Positions 52,453 through 60,826 of a stretch of 64,000 bases of DNA are shown in pieces. The stretch is from assembly GCF_003807585.1 (NCBI RefSeq), contig NZ_RMBX01000012.1:124001-188000 (forward strand). Reading direction: 5' to 3'. Made by a program: the position numbers and the translations under genes. Under the pieces are notes generated by a model. That model was not told the DNA's origin and did no database searches. It worked only from the letters and a program-made list of their open reading frames with translations. The DNA comes from Chitinophaga barathri (GTDB lineage: Bacteria; Bacteroidota; Bacteroidia; Chitinophagales; Chitinophagaceae). Within the stretch, counting starts at the first letter, position 1. Each line of letters starts with the position of its first letter.

Positions 52453-52504
52453 CCGTTTATGACGTATCTTCGCCACCAGTTTTAGGATAAATACCTAACC
52501 ACGC

Positions 52505-54064
52505 ATGATACAACAGATCTCTCTGAAGCTGCCTCCACAGGAGGCCGGCCAGCACAAGGCCATTACAAAACTCGCCGCAGCCTCCCTGGGCGTGAAACCC
52601 ACAGATGTCACCGGTTTTAATCTCATCAAACGCTCTATAGACGCACGCTCACGCCAGGTATATTTTGTACTCACGCTGGAAGTGTTCATCAATGAGCCTT
52701 TCAGACACAGAACTTCTCCCGGCTTTCATTATAACCCCGTTAAACCTGAAGCAGACAGGGTGATCGTAATAGGAGCCGGACCAGCAGGCCTTTTCGCAGC
52801 ATTGAGATTGATAGAGCTCGGCCTGAAGCCCATCGTGCTCGAAAGAGGTAAAGACGTGCGCGCCCGCCGCCGCGATCTCGCCGCCCTTAACAAAACCGGC
52901 ATCGTAAACCCAGAATCAAATTATTGTTTCGGCGAAGGCGGAGCCGGTACCTACTCCGATGGCAAACTCTACACCCGGTCGAACAAAAGGGGGAATATCA
53001 ACCGCATTCTCCACATATTTCAACAGTTTGGGGCGGATGAAACCATCCTCACAGACGCACATCCCCATATCGGCACAAACAAACTCCCCCACATCATCAC
53101 CGCCATGCGGGAACAGATCATCCAGAGCGGCGGGGAAGTGATCTTTGAACAGAAGGTCACAGACTTCCTTGTCCGCGACGGCCAGATCACCGGCGTTACC
53201 ACCGCCGGCGGTGACACCTGGGATGCGAAACACGTCATCCTGGCCACCGGCCACTCCGCCCGCGACATCTTTCATCTCCTCCGTAATAAACATATACTGA
53301 TTGAAGCCAAACCCTTTGCGCTGGGCGTACGCGTGGAGCACCCGCAGTCGCTGATAGACAGCGCTCAATATCATTGCAGCCTCCGCGGCGATTATCTGCC
53401 ACCCGCCAGCTACAGCCTCGTAGAGCAGGTGGATGGCCGTGGCGTGTTTTCCTTCTGTATGTGCCCCGGCGGCATCATCGCCCCGGCTGCCACATCGCCG
53501 GGCGAACTCGTGGTGAACGGCTGGAGCCCCTCCAAACGGAATAACCCTTATGCGAACTCCGGCATGGTGGTAACCGTGGATGAAAGCGACTTCACGCCCT
53601 TTGCGGCCGAAGGCAGCCTTGCCGCCATGTATTACCAGCAATCCGTGGAGAGAGATGCCTACCAAGCCGGCGGCGGCAGCTTTGTAGCGCCCGCACAGCG
53701 TATGACGGACTTTGTGAAAGGAAAGGTATCCTCCTCGCTGCCGGATTGCTCTTACATTCCCGGGCTGAACAGCGTGAACCTCCGTGAAGTATTGCCCGCA
53801 GCCGTACATGCCCGTCTTGGCGAAGCCTTCAAAGCCTTTGGTAAAAAGATAAGAGGATATTATACGGAAGATGCCGTACTGGTAGCCACCGAATCGCGCA
53901 CCTCTTCCCCTGTGCGCATCCCAAGGGAAGACGCCACGCTCATGCACCCGCAGGTGAAAGGGTTGTACCCTTGCGGCGAAGGGGCTGGTTACGCGGGCGG
54001 CATCGTGTCCGCCGCAATGGACGGGGAGCGTGTGGCCGAAGCCATCGCGGGGGTTCGTATATAG
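52505..54064 (+). CDS. FAD-dependent oxidoreductase (COG2509-type)
   Basis: This 519-residue cytoplasmic flavoprotein has a leading 80-residue small domain (ISLKLPPQEAGQHKAITKLAA, VTGFNLIKRSIDARSRQVYF). The FAD-binding Rossmann motif is VIVIGAGPAGLFAALRLIEL with the acidic end VLERG. Further FAD contacts are FGEGGAGTYSDGKL and the C-terminal GLYPCGEGAGYAGGIVSAA. The family of uncharacterised FAD-dependent dehydrogenases shares this layout; the substrate is unknown. It is monocistronic. Confidence 0.92.
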   Translation: MIQQISLKLPPQEAGQHKAITKLAAASLGVKPTDVTGFNLIKRSIDARSRQVYFVLTLEVFINEPFRHRTSPGFHYNPVKPEADRVIVIGAGPAGLFAALRLIELGLKPIVLERGKDVRARRRDLAALNKTGIVNPESNYCFGEGGAGTYSDGKLYTRSNKRGNINRILHIFQQFGADETILTDAHPHIGTNKLPHIITAMREQIIQSGGEVIFEQKVTDFLVRDGQITGVTTAGGDTWDAKHVILATGHSARDIFHLLRNKHILIEAKPFALGVRVEHPQSLIDSAQYHCSLRGDYLPPASYSLVEQVDGRGVFSFCMCPGGIIAPAATSPGELVVNGWSPSKRNNPYANSGMVVTVDESDFTPFAAEGSLAAMYYQQSVERDAYQAGGGSFVAPAQRMTDFVKGKVSSSLPDCSYIPGLNSVNLREVLPAAVHARLGEAFKAFGKKIRGYYTEDAVLVATESRTSSPVRIPREDATLMHPQVKGLYPCGEGAGYAGGIVSAAMDGERVAEAIAGVRI

Positions 54065-54157
54065 CAACTACCTGTTCGTGTAGTATTTGGAGAAAATCAC
54101 ATGAATTCCTTGGCCTGCTAGGGGATAACCTGTAATTTAACATCGTCAATCAAAGTT

Positions 54158-55075
54158 ATGAACGTACTGGACCTACAGCATCTCAAGAAGCACTATGCCA
54201 CCCATAAAGCAGTGGATGATATCAGTTTTTCCATACCCAAAGGCAGCATATTCGGCCTGCTCGGACCTAACGGCGCGGGCAAAACGACATTGCTGCGGAT
54301 GATCACCGGCATCTTTTACCCGGACGCAGGAGAGATATTCTTTGACGGCAAACGTTTTGACCCGACACAGGATATCCAATCCATCGGTTATATGCCCGAG
54401 GAGCGCGGCCTTTACAAAAAGATGAAAGTAGGGGAACAGGTCCTTTATCTTGCCCAGCTGAAAGGCCTGAGCAAAAAAGACGCCCTGGACAAGATCGATT
54501 ACTGGTTCAACAAGTTCGAGATCACCTCCTGGTCCAACAAAAAGATCGAAGAGCTCAGCAAAGGCATGCAGCAAAAGGTACAGTTCATCTCCACCATCAT
54601 GCACCACCCCAAGCTGCTGATACTGGACGAGCCCTTCTCCGGCCTGGACCCCATCAATTCCCAGCTCATCCAGGATGAGATATTCGAAATGGCGAAGAAC
54701 GGCACTACTATTATATTTTCCACCCACCGGATGGAACAGGTGGAAGAGATCTGCGACCATATTGTGCTGGTGAACAAAGGACGTAAAATACTGGACGGCC
54801 CGGTGAAACAGATCAAACAGGACTTCAAGCAGCACCTGTTCCGCATCGGGCTGGAGACTCAGCCCAATCCCGCGCAGATGGCCACGCATCATTTCACCAT
54901 CATTCAGAACCACGATAAGGCGTATACCGTGAAGCTGAACGAGTTCAGCCAGACGAATGACATATTATCCCACTTTATTCACCATGGCATACAGGTGAAC
55001 TTTTTCAAGGAAATACTGCCTACTATCAATGAAGTGTTCATCTCGCAGGTGAAGATGACAGATATGGCGAATTAA
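54158..55075 (+). CDS. ABC transporter ATP-binding protein
   Basis: This 305-residue ATPase has Walker A GLLGPNGAGKTTLL, Q-loop MPEERGLYKKMK, a signature read as LSKGMQQKVQ (the LSGGQ equivalent), Walker B LLILDEPFSGLDP and His switch STHRMEQVEE. A C-terminal extension of about 85 residues is typical of NatA-type exporters. It pairs with the ABC-2 permease at 55833. The lipoprotein gene in between starts 6 bases after its stop, so all three form one operon. Confidence 0.94.
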   Translation: MNVLDLQHLKKHYATHKAVDDISFSIPKGSIFGLLGPNGAGKTTLLRMITGIFYPDAGEIFFDGKRFDPTQDIQSIGYMPEERGLYKKMKVGEQVLYLAQLKGLSKKDALDKIDYWFNKFEITSWSNKKIEELSKGMQQKVQFISTIMHHPKLLILDEPFSGLDPINSQLIQDEIFEMAKNGTTIIFSTHRMEQVEEICDHIVLVNKGRKILDGPVKQIKQDFKQHLFRIGLETQPNPAQMATHHFTIIQNHDKAYTVKLNEFSQTNDILSHFIHHGIQVNFFKEILPTINEVFISQVKMTDMAN

Positions 55076-55081
55076 GCACCT

Positions 55082-55822
55082 ATGAAATATTTATTCTTAT
55101 TGGCCGTAATGGCGGTGGCATGTAACACCACCAGCCAGCAGCCCGCAAAAGACATTACAAAAACAGATTCAACGGCCCTGCTGCCGAGGCCTTCAGCCAA
55201 AGGCATCCTGGCGATGTATGAGGAGCTGCCCGGTTTTGATACGCTGAACCTGGGAACCGTGGAAAGAGATACGCTGGGGCAGATGACGGGCAAATATAAA
55301 GGCCGCTGGCTGGATTCAGCATATAGCCGAATGCTGCCGGTGGTATTGACAAACGGCATTTACCCTAATGAGGAAAACGATTTTACCGGGTTTTACGCCT
55401 GTTATAAGTTCCCGATCAATGAGCGCCTGACGGGCCTGCTCACGAGAACGCCGGGGGAATATGATATTTCAGTGCTGAGCCTTTTATATTATGACCACGA
55501 TGCGGATTCAGTAGGTTATGCCTTCGACCTGCTGCACGACTGGGGAGATGCGGGCGACGCGGTGAGTTACAATACCTGGCTGATCCGGAATCAACAATCA
55601 GTGGATGCCTGGATGGCGGTGAATTCGATCTGGGAGGAAGCAGGGGATAGCGTATATAATTCGAACACTATTTATTTCAAAGCAGACCTGGCCGCCCGCA
55701 CGCTGGACACAGCCTACAAAAACAAGCCTGAATGGGCGGAGACATTTAAATACCTGATCGGGGAAAAAACATATGAAGTACCCGATTCCACATATGTTAA
55801 TAAGCATACCATAAGCGAATAA
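55082..55822 (+). CDS. Lipoprotein of an ABC exporter operon, unknown function
   Basis: This 246-residue protein has a signal peptide ending in a lipobox (MAVACN), so it is a lipoprotein. The mature part is not recognised. It starts with a disordered Thr/Gln/Asp-rich stretch, then mixed alpha/beta sequence rich in Asp, Tyr and Trp (YYDHDADSVGYAFDLL, GDAGDAVSYNTWLIRN). Genes 6 bases before and 10 bases after encode the ATPase and permease of one exporter, so it may be an accessory or a substrate-binding partner; that is inference from position. Confidence 0.65.
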   Translation: MKYLFLLAVMAVACNTTSQQPAKDITKTDSTALLPRPSAKGILAMYEELPGFDTLNLGTVERDTLGQMTGKYKGRWLDSAYSRMLPVVLTNGIYPNEENDFTGFYACYKFPINERLTGLLTRTPGEYDISVLSLLYYDHDADSVGYAFDLLHDWGDAGDAVSYNTWLIRNQQSVDAWMAVNSIWEEAGDSVYNSNTIYFKADLAARTLDTAYKNKPEWAETFKYLIGEKTYEVPDSTYVNKHTISE

Positions 55823-55832
55823 TCCTGCAACC

Positions 55833-57140
55833 ATGAACAAGATCTGGATCATCATCAAGCGAGAGTACCTGACCCGTGTAAAAAAGAAGTCCTTTATTGT
55901 GACCACCCTGCTGCTGCCGCTGCTGTTCGTGGCTATGCTCGTAGTGCCTGTGCTCATCATGAGCGGGGGAGACAGTGAAAAAGTAGCGGTCGTGGACGAA
56001 AGCCAGTTCTTCGAAGGCAAGCTGGCCGACGAGGGGGAAACACATTACAAATTTGTGCAGGCCAATATCGATACCCTTAAAAACACCTATACCAAACTGG
56101 GATATACCGGCGTGCTCCACATCCCGAAGATGGACATCAACCGCCCTCCGAGCATTATTTACTACAGCAAGGGGCAGATGAACATCATCCTGAAATCCAA
56201 CATGGAAAAGAAGGTGGAGGCTGCCATAGAAGACAAACGCATGGAGCTGGCCGGCATAGACAAAGCTAAGCTGGAAGGCATCCGTGTGAATGTGGACATT
56301 GTGAACCTGGCAGGTAAAGAAGAGAAAAAAGGCAGTGCGGGCCTGGCTTACGGCATCGGTTACGGCGCGGGTTTTCTTATCTATATTATCCTCCTGGTGT
56401 TCGGCACCGTGGTGATGCGCGGGGTGATGGAGGAAAAAATGAACCGCATCGCGGAAGTGATGATCTCCAGCGTGAAACCTTTCCAGCTCATGATGGGCAA
56501 GATCATCGGGATCGCTTTTGTAGGGCTTACCCAGTTCCTGATCTGGATCGTGCTGATCGTGGGATTATATACATTACTGATCATGCTGTTTGGCCCTGAA
56601 GCCACGGACGCGGCTATGAAGAGCAACGCGATGGCTAACAGCGGTAACAACGCGGCTGCGGAGGAAGCCGTAAAACAGATGATGGGCGTGATGGAAGGCG
56701 TGAACTGGACCTTCATTATCTTCTGTTTCCTGTTCTACTTTCTCGGCGGGTACCTGTTTTACGCGGCATTGTTTGCCGCGGTGGGCAGCCTGGTAAATGA
56801 AGATCCGAACGATGCGCAGTCCCTCACTTTCCCGGTGACCATCCCCGTTATATTTTCCATCTTTATTATGATCGCCTCGGTGCGCAACCCGAACAGCAGT
56901 TTGGCGGTATGGGGAAGTATGATACCTTTTTCATCGCCCATCGTGATGATGGCGAGGATACCTTACGGCGTGCCGGGCACGGTGCCTTACTGGCAGTTGG
57001 GATTGTCTATGGCATTGCTGATCGCCGGTTTCATCGGTACCACCTGGGTGGCGGCAAAGATCTACCGCACGGGGATTTTGCTGTATGGCAAAAAAGTAAC
57101 GCTGAAAGAAGTGGCGAAATGGGTGGTGCGTAAGAACTAG
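55833..57140 (+). CDS. ABC-2 type permease (NatB-like)
   Basis: This 435-residue membrane protein has a first helix (FIVTTLLLPLLFVAMLVVPVLIM) preceded by the typical WIIIKREYLTRVKKKS. A large extracytoplasmic domain follows (about residues 45-175), and then five more helices (about 180-400) including GFLIYIILLVFGTVVMRGVMEEK, with the ABC-2 motif RIAEVMISSVKPFQLMMGKI. It moves its substrate outward with the ATPase encoded at 54158. The substrate may be sodium, a drug or a lipid-like molecule; the sequence does not decide. Confidence 0.92.
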   Translation: MNKIWIIIKREYLTRVKKKSFIVTTLLLPLLFVAMLVVPVLIMSGGDSEKVAVVDESQFFEGKLADEGETHYKFVQANIDTLKNTYTKLGYTGVLHIPKMDINRPPSIIYYSKGQMNIILKSNMEKKVEAAIEDKRMELAGIDKAKLEGIRVNVDIVNLAGKEEKKGSAGLAYGIGYGAGFLIYIILLVFGTVVMRGVMEEKMNRIAEVMISSVKPFQLMMGKIIGIAFVGLTQFLIWIVLIVGLYTLLIMLFGPEATDAAMKSNAMANSGNNAAAEEAVKQMMGVMEGVNWTFIIFCFLFYFLGGYLFYAALFAAVGSLVNEDPNDAQSLTFPVTIPVIFSIFIMIASVRNPNSSLAVWGSMIPFSSPIVMMARIPYGVPGTVPYWQLGLSMALLIAGFIGTTWVAAKIYRTGILLYGKKVTLKEVAKWVVRKN

Positions 57141-57158
57141 TTCTTTTGAGATATAATT

Positions 57159-57196
57159 AAAAGCCTGCAATCACATGGTGGTTGCAGGCTTTTTTA
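57159..57196. terminator. Bidirectional terminator between ABC permease and nitronate monooxygenase-like genes
   Basis: A 12-bp perfect stem AAAAGCCTGCAA/TTGCAGGCTTTT extended by inner pairs, with T-runs on both strands, lies between convergent genes. Confidence 0.85.
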
Positions 57197-57209
57197 TACG
57201 GATGATATT

Positions 57210-58166
57210 TTAAACAGGTAAACCGCCCAATCTCCGGCTGGTTTCAAGAAACTCTTCCCATATCCCGCGCAGTACATCGGCTGCTGGCTGGATGTCCCTG
57301 ATAAGCGCGCTCACCTGGCCGATCTCCAGCTCTCCTTCCGCAAGATCCCCTTCAAACATCCCGCGTTTGGAGCGGCCCCGGCCCAGGAGGATATTCAGTT
57401 CTTCCCGGCTCGCGCCTTCCTGCTCCGCCTTCTGCACCGCTTCAAAAAACGTGTTGCGCAGCAGCCGCACCGGTGTAAGCTGTTTCAGGGACAACATCGT
57501 ATCTCCTTCATTGGCGTTTATCACGGCTTCTTTAAATGAAGCGTGGGAAGACGCTTCGGGTGTGGCCACAAAACGGCTGCCTACCTGCACGCCGCTTGCA
57601 CCCAGCGCGAAAGCCGCCGCCATAGCCCTTCCGGAGCCAATGCCGCCGGCCGCTATCACGGGGATGTTCACCGCGTCCGCCACAGCGGGTATCAGCACCA
57701 TGGAAGTAGTTTCCTCACGGCCGTTGTGCCCTCCGGCTTCAAAACCTTCCGCCACTACGGCATCCACGCCCGCGTCCTGGCTCTTTACCGCGAACTTCGA
57801 GCTGGATACCACGTGCACCACGGTGATGCCTTTTTCTTTGAGGACAGGCGTCCAGGTTTTGGGATTGCCCGCGGAAGTGAATACCACTTTCACGCCTTCT
57901 TCTATAATGATCTCAATGTGTTTTTCGATGTCCGGGTAGAGGAGTGGTACATTCACGCCAAATGTGCGGGTAGTGGCCCGTTTGCACTTGCGGATATGTT
58001 CACGCAGCTGGTCCGGGTACATGCTGCCGGAGCCGATGAGGCCCAGCCCGCCCGCGTTGCTCACCGCGCTGGCCAGCCGCCAGCCGCTGGCCCATATCAT
58101 ACCGGCCTGGATGATGGGATAATCCGTGCTGAAAAGTCGGGTGATGGGATTGCTGAATACCGCCAT
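57210..58166 (-). CDS. Nitronate monooxygenase-like flavin enzyme
   Basis: This 318-residue TIM-barrel FMN protein starts PITRLFSTDYPIIQAGMIWASG and GLIGSGSMYPDQL. VVFTSAGNPKTWTPVLKE and VVAEGFEAGGHNGREETTSMVLIP follow, where the His in EAGGHNG is the usual catalytic or substrate residue. The FMN phosphate region is PVIAAGGIGSGRAMAAAFALGASGVQVGSRF, here read in segments. It oxidises nitronates or acts as an NAD(P)H:flavin enoyl reductase (FabK-like); the two are hard to separate by eye. It is transcribed alone, convergent with the ABC operon. Confidence 0.88.
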   Translation of the reverse strand: MAVFSNPITRLFSTDYPIIQAGMIWASGWRLASAVSNAGGLGLIGSGSMYPDQLREHIRKCKRATTRTFGVNVPLLYPDIEKHIEIIIEEGVKVVFTSAGNPKTWTPVLKEKGITVVHVVSSSKFAVKSQDAGVDAVVAEGFEAGGHNGREETTSMVLIPAVADAVNIPVIAAGGIGSGRAMAAAFALGASGVQVGSRFVATPEASSHASFKEAVINANEGDTMLSLKQLTPVRLLRNTFFEAVQKAEQEGASREELNILLGRGRSKRGMFEGDLAEGELEIGQVSALIRDIQPAADVLRGIWEEFLETSRRLGGLPV

Positions 58167-58236
58167 GTGTTGGGTGATTGGTTACAGGTTGGCAATTTAA
58201 CGATAAAACTGTCAACGCGGATCAATCTCCCGGTCA

Positions 58237-59229
58237 TTACCCCAGGTCTATCTCCGTATTATCCCCGATGTTCAGGCTCTGGCTCAGCCCGCGGATATTG
58301 GCATCGCTGCCGATGAGGGACGACTTGAGCACTACTTCGTAGAGATTGCTGAACGAGCCGATGATGGAATCTTTGACGATAGAATAACTGATCACCGTAT
58401 TGTCGCCGATGGCTACGTTTGGCCCGATGATGCTGTTTTTGATATTGCAGCCTTCACCGATGCTCACGGGCGGGATGATGATAGTATTTTCATATGGCAG
58501 CACCGGGTTGGTGGCCAGTTTGTATTTCTTTAAAAGAATGGCGTTGGTTTCGAGCAGGGTTTCTTTACGGCCGCAGTCGAACCAGTTGTTCACCTTAAAA
58601 GCGTTGAACTGTACGCCGTGGCGGATCATACATTCCAGCGCGTCCGTGAGCTGAAACTCGTCGTGCGAGCGCACCTGCTGCCGGATATTATCTTCCAGGC
58701 ACTGGTACAGCTGTTCCGTTTCCCTGATCTTGTACATACCCACCAAAGCCAGGTTGGACTTCGGTATCTGCGGTTTCTCCACCACACGGGTAATGATATT
58801 CTGATCGCTGATCTCGGCTACGCCGAAGTTCCGCGGGTCATCCACTTTTTTTACGCCCAGCACGGAGTGCTGCGAGTTGATCACTTCTTTGAAATCCGTT
58901 TCCACGATGGTATCGCCCAGCACGATGAGTATTTCGTCATTCGCCACCACGTCCCGCGTGAGAAGTATGGCGTGGCCCGTGCCTTCGCGCGAGTTCTGCT
59001 GCACGAAATGGGTGGTCAGGTCAGGATATTTTTTTTCAACGTAATGCTGGATCTTTTCGCCGAGATAACCCACCACGAATACGAATTCGCGGATGCCGGC
59101 TTCCACCAGCTGATCCACGATGATGCTCAGGATAGTCCTGCCCGCCAGTGGAATCAAAGCCTTAGGTTGTGTATATGTATGTGGGCGCAGTTTGGTACCT
59201 GCGCCGGCTACTGGAATTATTGCCTTCAT
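58237..59229 (-). CDS. Sugar-phosphate nucleotidyltransferase with left-handed beta-helix
   Basis: This 330-residue cytoplasmic enzyme has the NTP-binding signature IIPVAGAGTKLRPHTYTQPK (Lys in place of the more common Arg), the Mg-binding region ILIVLGDTIVE, and DDPRNFGVAE and VVEKPQIP of RmlA-type transferases. Residues 245-325 form a left-handed parallel beta-helix with hexapeptide-like turns (IIPPVSIGEGCNIKNSIIG, SFSNLYEVVLKSSLIG), as in bifunctional or regulated members. It makes an NDP-sugar from a sugar-1-phosphate, probably for cell-envelope glycans. It is divergent from glyA. Confidence 0.9.
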   Translation of the reverse strand: MKAIIPVAGAGTKLRPHTYTQPKALIPLAGRTILSIIVDQLVEAGIREFVFVVGYLGEKIQHYVEKKYPDLTTHFVQQNSREGTGHAILLTRDVVANDEILIVLGDTIVETDFKEVINSQHSVLGVKKVDDPRNFGVAEISDQNIITRVVEKPQIPKSNLALVGMYKIRETEQLYQCLEDNIRQQVRSHDEFQLTDALECMIRHGVQFNAFKVNNWFDCGRKETLLETNAILLKKYKLATNPVLPYENTIIIPPVSIGEGCNIKNSIIGPNVAIGDNTVISYSIVKDSIIGSFSNLYEVVLKSSLIGSDANIRGLSQSLNIGDNTEIDLG

Positions 59230-59395
59230 GTAACGGATTTGGAGGTATGGTTCACTGCTTGCGATACCGTTCTCACTGCTTAATCGCGGGCAAATTACGG
59301 AATCAATCTCAAAAATGAATTAGGATTTATCATTATTGAATTAATATTAAGATTAACATTTATATTATCAGAGCGTTCTTTTCATTAATTCCAAG

Positions 59396-59426
59396 TTTAT
59401 AATTACCCGGAAGAAGATTAATTTTG
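59396..59426 (+). promoter_or_regulatory. Promoter of glyA
   Basis: TTTA at 59396-59399, 19 bases, then TAATTTTG at 59419-59426, an exact TAnnTTTG match. The ATG at 59448 lies 21 bases downstream. Confidence 0.6.
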
Positions 59427-59447
59427 CGTCTTAAATTTTCCTTCACC

Positions 59448-60725
59448 ATGCAAAGAGACCAGCAGATATTTGATATCATTGGCCAGGAACTGGAAAGACA
59501 GCGCCATGGCATTGAGCTGATAGCTTCGGAGAACTTTACGAGCCTCCAGGTTATGCAGGCAATGGGCAATGTAATGACCAATAAATACGCAGAAGGTTAC
59601 CCCGGACGCCGCTACTATGGCGGTTGCGAAGTGGTGGACCTGAGCGAGCAGCTGGCAATCGACCGCGCGAAGCAAATCTTCGGCGCCGAATATGCCAACG
59701 TTCAGCCTCACTCCGGCGCACAGGCCAATGCAGCTGTATTGCTGGCTATACTTCAGGCCGGCGACAAGATCCTGGGCCTGGACCTCAGCATGGGCGGTCA
59801 CCTTACCCACGGTTCCGCGGTGAACTTCTCCGGAAAACTCTATCAGCCGTTCTTTTACGGTGTAAATAAAGAAACCGGCCTCGTTGAATACGACAAAATG
59901 GAGGAAGTAGCCCTCCAGGAAAAGCCGAAACTGATCATCTGCGGCGCTTCCGCTTACAGCCGCGACTGGGATTACAAACGTATCCGCGAGATCGCCGACA
60001 AAGTAGGCGCTTTTGTAATGGCGGACATTGCACACCCTGCCGGCCTTATCGCCAAAGGACTGCTGAATTCCCCCTTCGCACACTGTCACTTCGTAACTAC
60101 CACCACGCACAAAACCCTCCGCGGCCCCCGCGGCGGTATGATCCTGATGGGCAAAGACTTTGAGAACCCTTTCGGCCTCAAAACCCCCAAAGGTGAAATA
60201 CGCATGATGAGCAACCTGCTGGATATGGCCGTGTTCCCCGGCATCCAGGGTGGCCCGCTGGAACATGTGATCGCCGCCAAAGCGGTATCTTTCTTCGAGA
60301 TACTCACAGACGATTACGATCAGTACGCCCGCCAGGTGATCCGCAACGCACAGGCTATGGCCCGCGCTTATGTAGAGAAAGGTTACCAGATCATCTCCGG
60401 CGGTACAGACAACCACCTGATGCTGATAGACCTGCGCAACAAAAATATCTCCGGTAAAAAAGCCGAGCAGATACTCGTAAAAGCGGATATCACTGTGAAC
60501 AAAAACATGGTTCCCTACGACGATAAATCTCCTTTCATCACCTCCGGTATCCGTGTGGGCGTTCCCGCCATCACTACCCGCGGCCTGAAAGAAGATCACA
60601 TGCCGCAGATCGTGGAGTGGATGGATAAGCTGATCCTGGACGCGGACAACGAAGACCTGATCGCGAAAGTGCGCGGCGAGGTGAACGAATTCATGAAACA
60701 ATTCCCGCTCTACCCCGAGCTGTAA
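59448..60725 (+). CDS. glyA: Serine hydroxymethyltransferase
   Basis: From the ATG at 59448 the protein has 425 residues, normal for GlyA. It is a PLP fold-type I enzyme that converts serine and tetrahydrofolate to glycine and methylene-tetrahydrofolate. Hallmarks are ELIASENFTSLQVMQAMGNVMTNKYAEGYPGRRYYGG (substrate and PLP entry, conserved along the whole stretch), SGAQAN, MADIAHPAGLIA and the PLP Lys222 in TTTHKTLRGPRGG. An in-frame ATG at 59424 overlaps the promoter element and is rejected. It is monocistronic, with its own promoter and terminator. Confidence 0.98.
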   Translation: MQRDQQIFDIIGQELERQRHGIELIASENFTSLQVMQAMGNVMTNKYAEGYPGRRYYGGCEVVDLSEQLAIDRAKQIFGAEYANVQPHSGAQANAAVLLAILQAGDKILGLDLSMGGHLTHGSAVNFSGKLYQPFFYGVNKETGLVEYDKMEEVALQEKPKLIICGASAYSRDWDYKRIREIADKVGAFVMADIAHPAGLIAKGLLNSPFAHCHFVTTTTHKTLRGPRGGMILMGKDFENPFGLKTPKGEIRMMSNLLDMAVFPGIQGGPLEHVIAAKAVSFFEILTDDYDQYARQVIRNAQAMARAYVEKGYQIISGGTDNHLMLIDLRNKNISGKKAEQILVKADITVNKNMVPYDDKSPFITSGIRVGVPAITTRGLKEDHMPQIVEWMDKLILDADNEDLIAKVRGEVNEFMKQFPLYPEL

Positions 60726-60750
60726 TAAAAGTTTAAGAGGTTTGTAAAGA

Positions 60751-60787
60751 AAGAGGCCGTCTCAATGGAGGCGGCCTCTTGTTTTTG
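60751..60787 (+). terminator. Rho-independent terminator of glyA
   Basis: A 9-bp stem AAGAGGCCG/CGGCCTCTT, a 12-base loop with further pairing, and a TTTTT tail. Confidence 0.85.
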
Positions 60788-60826
60788 TTCACGGTAGACT
60801 ATTCAGGTGATGATGTATTGAAAATG

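Noticed and set aside
59242..59283. Direct repeat TCACTGCTT upstream of the sugar nucleotidyltransferase gene
   Set aside because: Two 9-base copies in a 42-base stretch without a promoter relation are within chance expectation.
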